64,000 nucleotides of DNA from Limnohabitans sp. Rim8 (GTDB taxonomy: Bacteria; Pseudomonadota; Gammaproteobacteria; Burkholderiales; Burkholderiaceae_C). Both the position numbers and the translations under genes were made by a program. The notes beneath the pieces were generated by a model. It had not been told where the DNA came from. It searched no databases and saw only the letters and a program-made list of their open reading frames with translations. This document shows positions 22,077 through 32,081 of the stretch, piece by piece. How positions within the stretch are numbered: the first letter of the stretch is position 1; every line of letters begins with the position of its first letter. The stretch covers positions 1 through 64,000 of the forward strand of contig CAMDFK010000012.1 in assembly GCA_945897465.1 (NCBI GenBank), read 5' to 3'.

Positions 22077-23405
22077 ATGGCGCGTCAATATTTCGGCACA
22101 GATGGCATCCGTGGCACAGTCGGTCAGAGCCCCATCACCCCCGATTTCATTCTGCGGTTAGCGCATGCCGTGGGTCGGGTGTTGAAGACGCAGGAAATCC
22201 ACCCCACCGTATTGATTGGCAAAGACACCCGCATCTCTGGCTATATGCTCGAAAGCGCCTTGGAGTCGGGCTTCAATTCTGCGGGTGTCGATGTGGTGTT
22301 GCTCGGGCCAGTGCCGACACCTGCGGTGGCTTACTTGACCCGCGCACAGCGTGCTTCCTTGGGGGTGGTGATCAGCGCGAGCCACAACCCGTTTGCAGAC
22401 AACGGCATCAAGTTCTTCAGTGCCCAAGGGCAAAAGTTAACGGATGCTTGGGAAGAGGCTGTAGAAGCGGCTTTGTTGCAAAACCCCGTCTGGGTGGATT
22501 CTGCTGCTTTGGGCAAAACCCGGCGTTTGGACGATGCAGCAGGCCGGTACATTGAGTTTTGCAAGAGCACTTTCTCGAACGATCTGACCCTCAAGGGCCT
22601 GAAAATCGTGGTGGACGCAGCGCATGGCGCTGCCTACCAAATCGCGCCCAAGGTGTTTCATGAATTGGGTGCGGAGGTCATCGCCATCGGTTGTTCTCCA
22701 GATGGTCTGAACATCAACAAAGGTGTGGGGGCCACCCATCCAGAAGCCTTGGTCCAAGCTGTCAAAGACCACCGTGCTGATTACGGCATTGCCCTGGATG
22801 GGGATGCCGACCGCCTGCAGTTTGTGGACGCGACCGGGCGGCTGTTTAATGGCGATGAGTTACTGTACTTGATGGTTGCGGACCGCTTAGCCCGTGACGA
22901 AGCTGTGCCAGGGGCAGTCGGCACTTTGATGACCAACTTGGCGGTGGAGGTGGCGCTCAAGCAACGCGGTGTCCAGTTTGTTCGGGCCCAAGTGGGTGAC
23001 CGGTATGTGCTGGAGGTGCTGCACGACAAAGGCTGGCTTCTGGGCGGTGAGGGCTCGGGCCACTTGTTGGCCCTGGACAAGCACACCACCGGGGACGGCC
23101 TGGTCAGTGCCCTGCAGGTTTTGCAGGCCTGTGTGGGCAGCGGCCAGACCATGGCGCAGTTGCTGGAGGGCCTCACGCTGTTCCCTCAAACCCTGATCAA
23201 TGTGCGCTTGAAGCCCGGTTTCGACTGGCAGGGCCACCAACCTTTGTGGGATGCCACGCGTGCCGCAGAGGCCGAGTTGGCCGATTCGGGGCGGGTGTTG
23301 ATTCGGGCCAGCGGGACGGAGCCACTGGTTCGTGTCATGGTCGAAGCACGGGATGCCGATCAGGCCAGAGCGTGTGCAGAACGCATTGCGGCCACCTTGG
23401 CCTGA
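22077..23405 (+). CDS. glmM: Phosphoglucosamine mutase
   Basis: GlmM interconverts glucosamine 6-phosphate and glucosamine 1-phosphate, supplying UDP-GlcNAc for peptidoglycan and lipid A. The 442-residue product shows [10 protein letters not shown] at the N terminus. The phosphoserine loop [17 protein letters not shown] has the catalytic Ser at residue 102, the metal loop is [11 protein letters not shown], and the sugar loop is [11 protein letters not shown] 22077 with AGGA upstream gives the standard [10 protein letters not shown] start; an ATG/TTG a few codons earlier is less likely. Confidence 0.96.
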   Translation: MARQYFGTDGIRGTVGQSPITPDFILRLAHAVGRVLKTQEIHPTVLIGKDTRISGYMLESALESGFNSAGVDVVLLGPVPTPAVAYLTRAQRASLGVVISASHNPFADNGIKFFSAQGQKLTDAWEEAVEAALLQNPVWVDSAALGKTRRLDDAAGRYIEFCKSTFSNDLTLKGLKIVVDAAHGAAYQIAPKVFHELGAEVIAIGCSPDGLNINKGVGATHPEALVQAVKDHRADYGIALDGDADRLQFVDATGRLFNGDELLYLMVADRLARDEAVPGAVGTLMTNLAVEVALKQRGVQFVRAQVGDRYVLEVLHDKGWLLGGEGSGHLLALDKHTTGDGLVSALQVLQACVGSGQTMAQLLEGLTLFPQTLINVRLKPGFDWQGHQPLWDATRAAEAELADSGRVLIRASGTEPLVRVMVEARDADQARACAERIAATLA

Positions 23406-23414
23406 GGTCCGTCG

Positions 23415-24236
23415 TCAATAAATCAAGCGCTCTGGTTTGATTTCCTGAAGGATCGTGGTCGCGATCTCTTCGATCGATTTGGTCGTGGTGGACAACCATC
23501 GGATACCTGAGCGGCGCATCATGGCTTCGGCTTCAGAGACTTCCATGCGGCAGTTTTCGATGCTGGCATAACGGGAGTTGGGGCGCCGTTCGGCTCGGAT
23601 TTCCGCTAAGCGATCTGGGTGGATGCTCAGACCGAAAATTTTTTTGCGATGTGGCACCAAGGCAGGTGGCAGTTGCTTGCGGTCAAAATCATCCGGGATC
23701 AAGGGGTAGTTGGCGGCTTTCAGTCCATGCTGCATGGCCAGGTAAAGACTGGTCGGGGTTTTGCCGCTGCGACTCACACCCACCAAAATCACATCGGCCG
23801 ATTCCAGGTCCCGGTTCGATTGCCCATCGTCATGCGCCAGTGAGAAGTTGATGGCCTCGATGCGGTCGTGGTATTCCTTGCTTTTGCTGACATCTGAAAA
23901 GCGTCCCACCCGGTGGTGCGACTTGATCCCCAGCTCGGCTTCCAGTGGGTTGACAAAGGTGCCAAACATGTCCAGCAGCATGCCCTGGCAGTGTTCTTGC
24001 AACACTTTGAGCACCTCCATGTTCACCAAGGTGGTGAAGACAATCGGTTTGGTCCCTTCGGTTTCTGCGGTGTGGTTGATTTGGCGGACCGCTTGGTGCG
24101 CTTTGTCAATGCTGTCGGTGAAGGGCAATCGTACGTGCCGGGACTTCATGTCGAACTGCGCCAAGATGGCATTGCCAAAAGTTTCGGCTGTGATGCCGGT
24201 GCCGTCGGATACAAAAAATACAGTGCGTTGGGGCAT
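23415..24236 (-). CDS. ppsR: Phosphoenolpyruvate synthase regulatory protein (DUF299 kinase/pyrophosphorylase)
   Basis: PpsR (PSRP) switches PEP synthase off by ADP-dependent phosphorylation of a Thr near the catalytic His and reactivates it by Pi-dependent dephosphorylation. The 273-residue product has the P-loop-like [15 protein letters not shown] near residue 153 and the N-terminal [18 protein letters not shown]. It is divergent from ppsA, the expected partner, with 143 bp between the starts. It converges on glmM with nine bases between the ends. No strong ribosome-binding site is seen before the ATG at 24236. Confidence 0.95.
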   Translation of the reverse strand: MPQRTVFFVSDGTGITAETFGNAILAQFDMKSRHVRLPFTDSIDKAHQAVRQINHTAETEGTKPIVFTTLVNMEVLKVLQEHCQGMLLDMFGTFVNPLEAELGIKSHHRVGRFSDVSKSKEYHDRIEAINFSLAHDDGQSNRDLESADVILVGVSRSGKTPTSLYLAMQHGLKAANYPLIPDDFDRKQLPPALVPHRKKIFGLSIHPDRLAEIRAERRPNSRYASIENCRMEVSEAEAMMRRSGIRWLSTTTKSIEEIATTILQEIKPERLIY

Positions 24237-24288
24237 GCGTGCAATTTAATTAAATGGTGGGGTTAACAAGACCCCTAAAATCAGCCAA

Positions 24289-24297
24289 TTATCCACA
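24289..24297 (+). promoter_or_regulatory. Perfect DnaA-box sequence in the ppsR/ppsA divergent region
   Basis: TTATCCACA is identical to the high-affinity E. coli DnaA box. It lies 83 bp before the ppsA ATG and eight bases after TAAAAT (24276-24281), a possible ppsA -10, so it would cover the start of transcription. The function is inferred only from the sequence match; a single isolated box is weak evidence. Confidence 0.35.
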
Positions 24298-24379
24298 GCT
24301 GTCCGATTGGGGTTCCATCAAAAGAACAACACCACCCTGAGCTGCGCTCTGGAGCCCGGTTTTAACTTTGGAGCTTTGC

Positions 24380-26770
24380 ATGTCTGTTCTTTTCAGTGAG
24401 ACCGCCTTGGTCGTTCCCTTTGAGCTTTTGCGCATGACCGATGTCGAGTCGGTCGGTGGCAAAAACGCCAGCTTGGGGGAAATGATTTCCCAGCTGCCTT
24501 CGGGCGTTCGGGTGCCCACTGGCTTTGCCACCACCGCCCACGCTTTTCGACAGTTTTTGGCGTTTGGCGGCCTGACCGAGCGCATCAATGCCCGATTGGA
24601 CGCCTTGGACACCGAGGACGTGCGTGCCTTGGCGGCTGCCGGGGCCGAAATCCGCGCCATGGTTGAAGCCCAGCCTTTTCCCGCCGATCTGGAACAAGCC
24701 ATCCGCGACGCCTTTGTGCGCCTGCAGGGCAGCAACCCGGAGGCATCGTTTGCGGTGCGTTCCTCGGCCACCGCCGAAGACTTGCCCGACGCTTCGTTCG
24801 CAGGCCAACAAGAAACCTTCTTGAACGTGGTCGGTATCGAAGACGTGCTGCACAAGATGAAAGAGGTCTTTGCCTCTTTGTACAACGACCGCGCCATCAG
24901 CTACCGCGTCCACAAAGGATTCGCGCATGCGGACGTGGCCTTGTCCGCTGGCGTGCAGCGCATGGTGCGCTCTGATTTGGGTGCGGCGGGCGTCATGTTT
25001 ACCATCGACACCGAGTCGGGTTTTGAAGATGTGGTGTTCATCACCTCCAGCTACGGCTTGGGCGAGACGGTGGTGCAGGGCGCAGTCAACCCCGACGAGT
25101 TTTATGTTCACAAGCCCATGTTGGCTGCGGGCAAGCGCTGCGTGATCCGCCGCAACCTGGGCTCCAAACTCATTGAGATGGTGTTTGCCACCCCAGAAGA
25201 AAAAGCGGCCTCGGGCAAGCTGGTCAAAACCACCGACGTGCCGACCGAGCTGCGCAACCGCTACAGCCTGACCGATGACGAGGTCGAGCAACTGGCCCGC
25301 TACGCGGTGGTGATCGAGCAGCATTACGGCCGCCCCATGGACATCGAATGGGGCAAAGATGGTGCGGATGGCTTGCTTTACATTTTGCAAGCCCGCCCTG
25401 AAACCGTGAAAAGCCAAGCCAAAGGCACGCCGGAGTTGCGCTACAAACTCAAAGGCAAAAGCGCCATCTTGACCGAGGGCCGCGCGATTGGCCAAAAGAT
25501 TGGCACAGGCCCCGTCCGTTTGGTCCACCACATCAGCGAAATGGACAAGGTCCAGCCCGGCGACGTGCTGGTGACCGACATGACCGACCCCAATTGGGAG
25601 CCCGTGATGAAGCGCGCCAGCGCCATCGTGACCAACCGGGGCGGGCGCACCTGTCACGCCGCCATCATTGCCCGTGAACTGGGCATTCCGGCGGTGGTGG
25701 GTTGTGGCAACGCCACCGAGCTGCTGTATGAAGGGACCTTGGTCACCGTCAGCTGCGCCGAGGGCGATACCGGCTTCATCTACGATGGTTTGCTGGAAAC
25801 CGAGGTCAGCGAAATTCAGCGCGGCGTGCTGCCCGAGATCAAAACCAAGATCATGATGAACGTGGGTAACCCGCAGCTGGCCTTTGACTTTGCCCAGTTG
25901 CCCAATGCTGGCGTGGGTCTGGCCCGTCTGGAATTCATCATCAACAACAACATCGGTGTGCACCCCAAGGCCATCTTGGATTACCCAGCCATTGATGCCG
26001 ACCTGAAAAAAGCCGTGGAATCTGTGGCCCGTGGTCATGCATCTCCTCGAGCCTTCTATGTCGACAAGGTCGCCGAAGGCGTGGCCAGCATCGCCGCCGC
26101 TTTTTGGCCCAAGCCGGTCATCGTGCGTTTGTCGGACTTCAAAAGCAACGAGTACCGCAAGCTCATTGGCGGCAGCCGCTACGAGCCGGAAGAGGAAAAT
26201 CCGATGCTGGGTTTCCGTGGTGCTGCGCGGTACATCAGCGCGGACTTTGGCGAAGCTTTTGCCATGGAGTGCGAAGCCCTCAAGCGGGTGCGCGGTGAGA
26301 TGGGCCTGACGAACGTGCAGATCATGGTGCCTTTTGTGCGCACTTTGGGCCAAGCCGAAAAGGTCACCCAGTTGTTGGCCAGCCAAGGTCTGCGCCGTGG
26401 CGAACACGATCTCAAAGTCATCATGATGTGCGAGGTGCCCAGCAACGCCATTCTGGCGGAACAGTTTCTCGAGTTCTTTGACGGCTTCTCGATTGGCTCG
26501 AACGACCTGACCCAGCTGACTTTGGGCCTGGACCGCGACTCGGGCATGGCGTTGCTGGCCGCTGATTTTGACGAACGTGATCCGGCTGTGACGGCCTTGA
26601 TCTCGCAAGCCATCCAAGCCTGCTTGGCCCAGGGCAAATACATTGGCATTTGTGGCCAGGGCCCCTCGGACCATCCGGACTTCGCGCATTGGTTGATGGA
26701 CCAGGGCATCAGCTCGATTTCGCTGAACCCGGACACCGTCATCGAGACCTGGACCAACCTAGGGCGCTGA
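24380..26770 (+). CDS. ppsA: Phosphoenolpyruvate synthase
   Basis: PpsA converts pyruvate and ATP to PEP, AMP and phosphate, needed for gluconeogenesis on C2/C3 and organic-acid carbon sources. The 796-residue product has the N-terminal nucleotide domain ([28 protein letters not shown]). The swivelling phosphohistidine domain [12 protein letters not shown] carries the catalytic His at 426. The C-terminal PEP-binding domain has the catalytic Cys in [12 protein letters not shown] 24380 follows GGAG. It is paired divergently with its regulator ppsR and fits the glyoxylate genes elsewhere in this window. Confidence 0.96.
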   Translation: MSVLFSETALVVPFELLRMTDVESVGGKNASLGEMISQLPSGVRVPTGFATTAHAFRQFLAFGGLTERINARLDALDTEDVRALAAAGAEIRAMVEAQPFPADLEQAIRDAFVRLQGSNPEASFAVRSSATAEDLPDASFAGQQETFLNVVGIEDVLHKMKEVFASLYNDRAISYRVHKGFAHADVALSAGVQRMVRSDLGAAGVMFTIDTESGFEDVVFITSSYGLGETVVQGAVNPDEFYVHKPMLAAGKRCVIRRNLGSKLIEMVFATPEEKAASGKLVKTTDVPTELRNRYSLTDDEVEQLARYAVVIEQHYGRPMDIEWGKDGADGLLYILQARPETVKSQAKGTPELRYKLKGKSAILTEGRAIGQKIGTGPVRLVHHISEMDKVQPGDVLVTDMTDPNWEPVMKRASAIVTNRGGRTCHAAIIARELGIPAVVGCGNATELLYEGTLVTVSCAEGDTGFIYDGLLETEVSEIQRGVLPEIKTKIMMNVGNPQLAFDFAQLPNAGVGLARLEFIINNNIGVHPKAILDYPAIDADLKKAVESVARGHASPRAFYVDKVAEGVASIAAAFWPKPVIVRLSDFKSNEYRKLIGGSRYEPEEENPMLGFRGAARYISADFGEAFAMECEALKRVRGEMGLTNVQIMVPFVRTLGQAEKVTQLLASQGLRRGEHDLKVIMMCEVPSNAILAEQFLEFFDGFSIGSNDLTQLTLGLDRDSGMALLAADFDERDPAVTALISQAIQACLAQGKYIGICGQGPSDHPDFAHWLMDQGISSISLNPDTVIETWTNLGR

Positions 26771-26802
26771 GCCCGCAGCCATCACATGATCAGGACCCTG
26801 CG

Positions 26803-28929
26803 ATGAGCCAACCTGTGGATATCGCCATGTCTTCGGCTTACCGCTGGCGACTGCACCGCAACGTCCTGATTTATGTGGTTTTCCTGCTGGGCTTGATCGG
26901 GGCCATGGCTTGGGCCGAGCGCTCGGGCCTGTCCCGCAACCTGATCGGTCCAATCTTTTTGTTCAGCACGGTGATGATCTATGCGTTGATCGGCATTGCG
27001 GCGAGAACCACGAACGAGGACGAGTATTACGTGGCTGGGCGCCGTATTCCGGCCATGTACAACGGCATGGCCACAGCGGCCGACTGGATGAGCGCGGCAT
27101 CCTTCATCAGTTTGGCGGGAGCCCTGTACCTGCAAGGCTTTTCAGGCAGCGGCAATCAGCCCGGTGGCCTGGCTTATGTGATGGGCTGGACCGGCGGGTT
27201 TTGCCTGGTGGCCTTGTTGATTGCGCCTCAATTGCGTGCCATGCGCTTGTACACTTTGCCCGATTACTTTGATCAGCGTTATGGCGGTCGCTGGCCGCGG
27301 GTGATTGCGGCGCTGGCTTCGGTGCTGTGTTCGTTCACCTACGTGGTCGCCCAAATTTATGGCATAGGCCTGATCGCTTCGCGTTTGACTGGCGTGCAGT
27401 TTGAAATCGGCATCTTGTTGGGTTTGGGCGGTGTTTTGCTGTGTTCGTTTTTGGGCGGGATGCGGGCCATTACTTGGACGCAAGTGGCGCAGTACATCAT
27501 GCTGCTGCTGGCCTTTCTCATCCCGGTGTCCTGGCTGGCGTTCAAACAATTGGGCAACCCTGTGGCGCCATTGGCCTACGGCGCTCAGTTGTCGGCCATC
27601 GCCAGCATTGAAAAGCGCTTGATGGACGACCCGGCCGAGTTGGAAGTGCGCCGTGAATACGCACAAAGGGCCAAAATTTACGCTTCACGCTTGCAGGATG
27701 TGGATTCGGCCATGGTCGATCTGCGCTTGGAGTTGGAGGAAAAAATCCGCATCCTCAAGGCGCAAGGGGCCGACTTTGCCACCATTGCCCAGGTGCGCCG
27801 TGATCTGCTGGCCGTGCCGCATGACTCTGCTAGCGCTCGAGAATTATGGACCCGAGCGATGCATGACAACCTGGAGCGTGCGAGGCCTTTGGGGGGTATG
27901 CCACCCCACACGCAGGCTTTCACCGGTGATCCTGGCGGTGGTTTGGCCCAAGAAAAACTGTTCAGTGAGTCACGCTTGAATTTTCTGGCCTTGGTTTTTT
28001 GTTTGATGATTGGCACGGCAGGTTTGCCCCACCTCTTGACCCGTTTCTACACTTCGCCTTCGGTGGCTGAAACACGCAGCTCTGTGGCTTGGTCTTTGTT
28101 TTTTATCGGGCTGATTTATTTGAGTGTGCCTGCTTTGGCTGTGTTGGTGAAGTTCGAGGTGCTCAACAATTTGGTGGGCAGCAGTTTTGCCGAATTGCCC
28201 AGCTGGATGGCGCAATGGGCCCGGTTGGACTCGGCTTTGCTGGAGTTTTCGGATGTCAATGCCGACGGGATTTTGCAATTGGGCGAGCTCAAACTCGGGG
28301 CGGACATGATCATGTTGGCCACGCCCGAATTGGGCGGGATGCCCTTCGTGGTATCGGGTTTGGTGGCTGCCGGCGGTCTGGCTGCCGCTTTGTCGACTGC
28401 CGATGGTTTGCTGTTGACCATCAGCAACGCATTGGTGCGCGACATGCGACCCAATGGCGTCAATGGCCCTAAGTCTGCCGAAGGGCGGGTGATTCTGTCC
28501 AAATTCGCCCTGCTGGCTGTGGCCATGCTGGCGGCGGTGGTGGCCGCTTTCAAGCCTGCTGAAATCCTGGCCTTGGTGTCGGCCTCATTTTCACTGGCTG
28601 CCTCGGCCTTCTTCCCCGGCATGGTCTTGGGCATGGTCTGGCAGCGGGTGCATCGCCAGGCGGTGGTGATGGGCATGTTGTCTGGCTTGGGCGTGACCAT
28701 TTATTACATGGTGGTCAATGCGCCGGGCTTGCGTCATTTTTGGGAGTTGGACCCTTATGGCGGCTTGTGGTGGGGTATTCAGCCCTTGTCTGCAGGTGTT
28801 TTTGGCGTTCCAGTGGGTTTTGCTGTCATGGTACTTGCCACCTGGCTGATCCCTCATCGCCTGATCGGCCAAAACCAGCGTTCACAGTCTTCCTCGGCCG
28901 AGCCATCTGGCAGCTATCCGGGGCTGTGA
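26803..28929 (+). CDS. Large sodium/solute symporter (VC_2705-like SSS family) with EF-hand-like loop
   Basis: This 708-residue membrane protein belongs to the SSS family (ActP/PutP fold), shown by AARTTNEDEYYVAGRRIPAMYNGMA without its last residues and TAADWMSAASFISLAG. It has about 13 hydrophobic segments. It carries a long hydrophilic insert (about residues 270-385, rich in E/R/K/L and possibly coiled coil). A canonical EF-hand loop, DVNADGILQLGE, is at 484-495. Both suggest the VC_2705-type subfamily of larger symporters. The substrate is probably a small carboxylate such as acetate, but this is inferred. ATG 26803 has an AGGA site; the gene follows ppsA by 32 bp and may be cotranscribed. 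Confidence 0.82.
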   Translation: MSQPVDIAMSSAYRWRLHRNVLIYVVFLLGLIGAMAWAERSGLSRNLIGPIFLFSTVMIYALIGIAARTTNEDEYYVAGRRIPAMYNGMATAADWMSAASFISLAGALYLQGFSGSGNQPGGLAYVMGWTGGFCLVALLIAPQLRAMRLYTLPDYFDQRYGGRWPRVIAALASVLCSFTYVVAQIYGIGLIASRLTGVQFEIGILLGLGGVLLCSFLGGMRAITWTQVAQYIMLLLAFLIPVSWLAFKQLGNPVAPLAYGAQLSAIASIEKRLMDDPAELEVRREYAQRAKIYASRLQDVDSAMVDLRLELEEKIRILKAQGADFATIAQVRRDLLAVPHDSASARELWTRAMHDNLERARPLGGMPPHTQAFTGDPGGGLAQEKLFSESRLNFLALVFCLMIGTAGLPHLLTRFYTSPSVAETRSSVAWSLFFIGLIYLSVPALAVLVKFEVLNNLVGSSFAELPSWMAQWARLDSALLEFSDVNADGILQLGELKLGADMIMLATPELGGMPFVVSGLVAAGGLAAALSTADGLLLTISNALVRDMRPNGVNGPKSAEGRVILSKFALLAVAMLAAVVAAFKPAEILALVSASFSLAASAFFPGMVLGMVWQRVHRQAVVMGMLSGLGVTIYYMVVNAPGLRHFWELDPYGGLWWGIQPLSAGVFGVPVGFAVMVLATWLIPHRLIGQNQRSQSSSAEPSGSYPGL

Positions 28930-28938
28930 ACTTCAGGC

Positions 28939-28944
28939 TATAAT
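28939..28944 (+). promoter_or_regulatory. Consensus -10 element for the rpsF operon
   Basis: TATAAT (28939-28944) in the context GGCTATAATATTGGGC lies 81 bp before the rpsF start, just after the symporter stop. No good -35 is seen. Ribosomal operon promoters of this form are common in the group; the leader could carry S6:S18 autoregulatory structure, but I could not identify it. Confidence 0.5.
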
Positions 28945-29024
28945 ATTGGGCTTCGCCTTGCTGCACCCCGACAGACGCTGGGGGCAGCTATTCCAACCAT
29001 TTGGGTTAACCTCAAGGAGTCTCA

Positions 29025-29390
29025 ATGCGTCATTACGAAATCATTTTGCTGATCCACCCCGATCAGTCCGAACAAGTGCCGGCCATGCTGGAGCGCTACA
29101 AAGGCATGATCACTGCCGGCGGTGGCAGCATCCACCGTGTAGAAGACTGGGGCCGCCGTCAACTGGCCTACCAGATCAACAAGCTGGGCAAAGCCCACTA
29201 CCTGTGCGTGAACATCGAAGCCGACCAAGCGGTCATGGCCGAACTCGAGCACGCCTTCAAGTTCAACGACGCCGTGTTGCGTCACCTGACGGTGCAGAAG
29301 AAAAAAGCCGACACTGGTCCTTCGTCCATGATGAAGCAAGTCGAGCGCGAAGAAGCCCGCAAGTCCCAACAAGCCGAATTTGCCGCTTGA
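29025..29390 (+). CDS. rpsF: 30S ribosomal protein S6
   Basis: S6 forms a heterodimer with S18 on the 30S platform. The 121-residue product has the conserved [17 protein letters not shown] start, [20 protein letters not shown] in the middle and an alanine/acid-rich tail. AAGGAG precedes the ATG. It heads the rpsF-priB-rpsR-rplI operon. Confidence 0.97.
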   Translation: MRHYEIILLIHPDQSEQVPAMLERYKGMITAGGGSIHRVEDWGRRQLAYQINKLGKAHYLCVNIEADQAVMAELEHAFKFNDAVLRHLTVQKKKADTGPSSMMKQVEREEARKSQQAEFAA

Positions 29391-29407
29391 CACGTGCCTG
29401 TTGAGGA

Positions 29408-29695
29408 GTGAACCGTACCGAACTGACCGCCTGTATTGCCGAGCAAGCCGCTTTGCGATACACCCCCGCCGGTTTGCCCGCCTTGGATTTGATTCTGGAG
29501 CATGCTTCTGAAGTCCAAGAGGCCGGGCAAATGCGCCAAGTCCAGTTGAAACTTCGTGCCTTGGCCATTGGGTCATTGGCTGAAAGACTGGCCAAGCTAG
29601 CGGTAGGCAGTGTTTGGACGTTTCAGGGCTTTTTGGCCACCCCTCGTCAAGGCAAAAGTGTCGTGTTGCACATTCAAGAGTTTCAGCAAAATTAA
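29408..29695 (+). CDS. priB: Primosomal replication protein N (PriB)
   Basis: PriB is a dimeric OB-fold ssDNA-binding protein that helps PriA reload DnaB at stalled forks. The 95-residue product has an SSB-like pattern with [21 protein letters not shown] at the start (first residues shown) and [21 protein letters not shown]. The GTG start at 29408 is preceded by TGAGGAG with tight spacing. Location between rpsF and rpsR is diagnostic, and dnaB, its functional partner through the primosome, follows this operon. Confidence 0.92.
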   Translation: MNRTELTACIAEQAALRYTPAGLPALDLILEHASEVQEAGQMRQVQLKLRALAIGSLAERLAKLAVGSVWTFQGFLATPRQGKSVVLHIQEFQQN

Positions 29696-29709
29696 TTTCA
29701 GGAGGCCCC

Positions 29710-29991
29710 ATGGCCACGTTTAAAAAATTCAACAAAGACAAGCGCCCCAAGCGCAACACCCAGTCACTGCTGTTCAAGCGCAAGCGTTTTTGTCGCTTCA
29801 CAGTCACTGGCGTCGAAGAAATCGACTACAAAGATGTGGACACCCTGCGTGACTTCATCGCCGAAAACGGCAAGATCATCCCCGCTCGCTTGACTGGCAC
29901 CCGTGCCATCTTCCAGCGCCAGCTCAACACTGCCATCAAGCGCGCCCGCTTTTTGGCCATGTTGCCCTACACCGACCAGCACAAAGTCTAA
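29710..29991 (+). CDS. rpsR: 30S ribosomal protein S18
   Basis: S18 is the partner of S6 in the 30S platform. The 93-residue basic protein has [18 protein letters not shown] and [20 protein letters not shown], with the family-typical C-terminal [18 protein letters not shown] 29710 has GGAGG directly upstream. The longer frame that reaches back into priB is not coding. Confidence 0.97.
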   Translation: MATFKKFNKDKRPKRNTQSLLFKRKRFCRFTVTGVEEIDYKDVDTLRDFIAENGKIIPARLTGTRAIFQRQLNTAIKRARFLAMLPYTDQHKV

Positions 29992-30002
29992 GGAGTCCAA
30001 CC

Positions 30003-30455
30003 ATGCAAATCATCCTGCTCGAAAAGGTTGTGAACCTGGGTAATCTGGGCGATATCGTCAAAGTCAAAGACGGCTACGCTCGCAACTTCCTGATCCCTCA
30101 AGGCCGTGCACGCCGTGCCACGGAGGCCAATAAGGCCGAGTTCGAAGCGCGCCGCGTTGAGCTTGAAAAAGCAGCCGCTGCGAAGTTGGCCGATGCCCAA
30201 GCGCAAGGTGAAAAATTGTCCGGCACAGTGGTCAAATTGTCACAAAAGGCTGGCGTGGATGGGCGTTTATTCGGATCCGTCACCAACCATGACATTTGTG
30301 AAGAGCTCAACAAGCAGGGCTACAAGCTGGTCAAGTCCCAGATCCGCATGCCCCATGGGCCCATCAAGGTGGTGAGCGATTCCACTGTGTCGGTGGCCCT
30401 GCACACCGATGTGGTGATGGACGTGACCGTGTCGGTTTACGGCGAAACAGCCTGA
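30003..30455 (+). CDS. rplI: 50S ribosomal protein L9
   Basis: L9 is a two-domain protein at the base of the L1 stalk joined by a long helix. The 150-residue product has the N-terminal signature [19 protein letters not shown] and [14 protein letters not shown] charged helix (about 40-75) and the C-terminal RNA-binding domain ([18 protein letters not shown]) follow. The ATG is preceded by AAGGAG in the rpsR end region. It is the last gene before the operon terminator. Confidence 0.97.
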   Translation: MQIILLEKVVNLGNLGDIVKVKDGYARNFLIPQGRARRATEANKAEFEARRVELEKAAAAKLADAQAQGEKLSGTVVKLSQKAGVDGRLFGSVTNHDICEELNKQGYKLVKSQIRMPHGPIKVVSDSTVSVALHTDVVMDVTVSVYGETA

Positions 30456-30471
30456 TCTGCGCTGCGCTCTG

Positions 30472-30506
30472 AAAAGCCGCCTGGCCTTGTGCTGGGCGGC
30501 TTTTTT
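30472..30506 (+). terminator. Intrinsic terminator of the rpsF-priB-rpsR-rplI operon
   Basis: AAAAGCCGCC (30472-30481) pairs with GGCGGCTT around 30495-30502, with a 13-nt loop, and six T (30501-30506) end the structure. It lies 19 nt after the rplI stop. Confidence 0.85.
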
Positions 30507-30561
30507 CATGGGTGCTCAAGCCATCTGAGATTTACAGCGCTGAACACTGGATGCACAAAGC

Positions 30562-30570
30562 TTATCCACA
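30562..30570 (+). promoter_or_regulatory. Perfect DnaA-box sequence in the dnaB leader
   Basis: TTATCCACA lies 55 bp upstream of the dnaB start, after the rplI terminator and before the gene. It matches the high-affinity E. coli box exactly. A second partial TTATCC follows at 30574-30579. DnaA control of the helicase gene is a plausible inference, not shown. Confidence 0.45.
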
Positions 30571-30624
30571 GCCTTATCCCGTGCGCGTCGCGTTTTTGCG
30601 ACTACCATGGTCTTTTGAGGTTTC

Positions 30625-32049
30625 ATGACCATGTCTGCCGTTTTTGCCCCTTCCTTGAACGCCTTCCCATCCGAACTTTCTGCTGACAGCCAGGTGGCCA
30701 AGCTGCGAGTGCCACCCCATTCAATTGAAGCTGAATCCAGTGTTCTGGGCGGGCTGTTGCTGGACAACGGTGCCTGGGACCGTGTGGGCGATCTGTTGGC
30801 CGACATTGATTTTTACCGTCATGAGCACAAGCTCATTTATGCGGCGATCGGTGCGTTGATCAACGCCTCCAAGCCTGCCGACGTCATCACCGTGAACGAG
30901 CAGTTGCAGAACCAAGGCAAGGCCGAGGAAATGGGCGGCTTGGGTTACCTGAACTCCTTGGCACAGTACGTGCCCAGTGCCAGCAACATTCGCCGCTATG
31001 CCGAGATCGTTCGTGAGCGCTCGATCCTGCGCAAACTGGTGTCTGCCAGTGACGAGATCGCGACCAATGCCTTCAACCCTCAAGGCAAGGCGATTGACCG
31101 AATCTTGGACGAGGCCGAGCAAAAGATCTTCAACATCGGTGAAGAAGGCTCGCGCATGAAGCAGGGCTTTCAGTCCATGGACACACTGGTGGTGGAATTG
31201 ATGGACCGCGTGCAGGAGATGGCCGACAACCCCAATGACATCACTGGCGTGCCTACCGGATTTTACGATCTGGACCGCATGACATCCGGTTTGCAGCCTG
31301 GCGATATGGTGGTTTTGGCTGCACGTCCATCGATGGGTAAGACCGCTTTTGCGATCAATATTGCCGAGCATGTGGCTTTGAACGAGGGCTTGCCGGTGGC
31401 CGTGTTTTCCATGGAAATGGGCGCGTCACAGTTGGCCGTGCGTGTGGTGGGTTCGATCGGTCGCATCGATCAGGGTCATTTGCGCACAGGCAAGCTCAGT
31501 GATGATGAATGGCCACGCTTGACGGAGGCGATTGAAAAACTGCGAACCGTGTCCCTGCACATCGATGAAACGCCGGGGCTCACATCATCTGAATTGCGGG
31601 CCAACGCCCGTCGATTGGCTCGGCAATGTGGCAAATTGGGACTGATTGTGGTGGACTATTTGCAGCTGATGAACGGCTCAGGTGGCGCTGGCGGTGACAA
31701 CCGAGCCACCGAGTTGGGTGAAATTTCACGCGGCTTGAAAATGCTGGCCAAAGAGCTGCAGTGCCCGGTCATTGCCTTGTCACAACTTAACCGGAGTGTG
31801 GAGCAGCGCACCGACAAGCGTCCCATGATGAGCGACTTGCGAGAGTCCGGTGCCATCGAACAGGATGCCGACATCATCATGTTCATTTACCGTGATGACT
31901 ACTACAACAAGGATTCGAAGGATCCAGGTGTCGCGGAAATCATCATCGGTAAGCAGCGCAATGGCCCAACAGGCACTGTTCGACTGACTTTCCTGAAGAA
32001 CCTGACCCGATTTGAAAGCTTGGCCTCAGGGCTTAGCGACGATTACTGA
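30625..32049 (+). CDS. dnaB: Replicative DNA helicase DnaB
   Basis: DnaB is the hexameric 5'-3' helicase of the replication fork. The 474-residue product has the N-terminal collar domain with VPPHSIEAESSVLGGLLLDN near residue 32. The RecA-like domain has Walker A ARPSMGKTAF near 232-241, the LIVVDYLQLM block, and LRESGAIEQDADIIMFIYRD. The start is ambiguous: ATG 30625 lies four bases after GAGG, while ATG 30631 has a more usual ten-base spacing; the difference is two residues. It follows the priB-containing operon. No intein is present. Confidence 0.96.
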   Translation: MTMSAVFAPSLNAFPSELSADSQVAKLRVPPHSIEAESSVLGGLLLDNGAWDRVGDLLADIDFYRHEHKLIYAAIGALINASKPADVITVNEQLQNQGKAEEMGGLGYLNSLAQYVPSASNIRRYAEIVRERSILRKLVSASDEIATNAFNPQGKAIDRILDEAEQKIFNIGEEGSRMKQGFQSMDTLVVELMDRVQEMADNPNDITGVPTGFYDLDRMTSGLQPGDMVVLAARPSMGKTAFAINIAEHVALNEGLPVAVFSMEMGASQLAVRVVGSIGRIDQGHLRTGKLSDDEWPRLTEAIEKLRTVSLHIDETPGLTSSELRANARRLARQCGKLGLIVVDYLQLMNGSGGAGGDNRATELGEISRGLKMLAKELQCPVIALSQLNRSVEQRTDKRPMMSDLRESGAIEQDADIIMFIYRDDYYNKDSKDPGVAEIIIGKQRNGPTGTVRLTFLKNLTRFESLASGLSDDY

Positions 32050-32081
32050 GGCAAAGCGCTGAGGGATATACCCATCCGCAA

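Noticed and set aside
24362..26689. 775-codon open frame on the minus strand covering nearly all of ppsA
   Set aside because: Its great length follows from the codon bias of ppsA; no domain is recognisable and it would be entirely antisense.
26814..26822. TGTGGATAT as a further DnaA box
   Set aside because: One mismatch to the reverse consensus and inside the symporter coding region, so it is probably chance.
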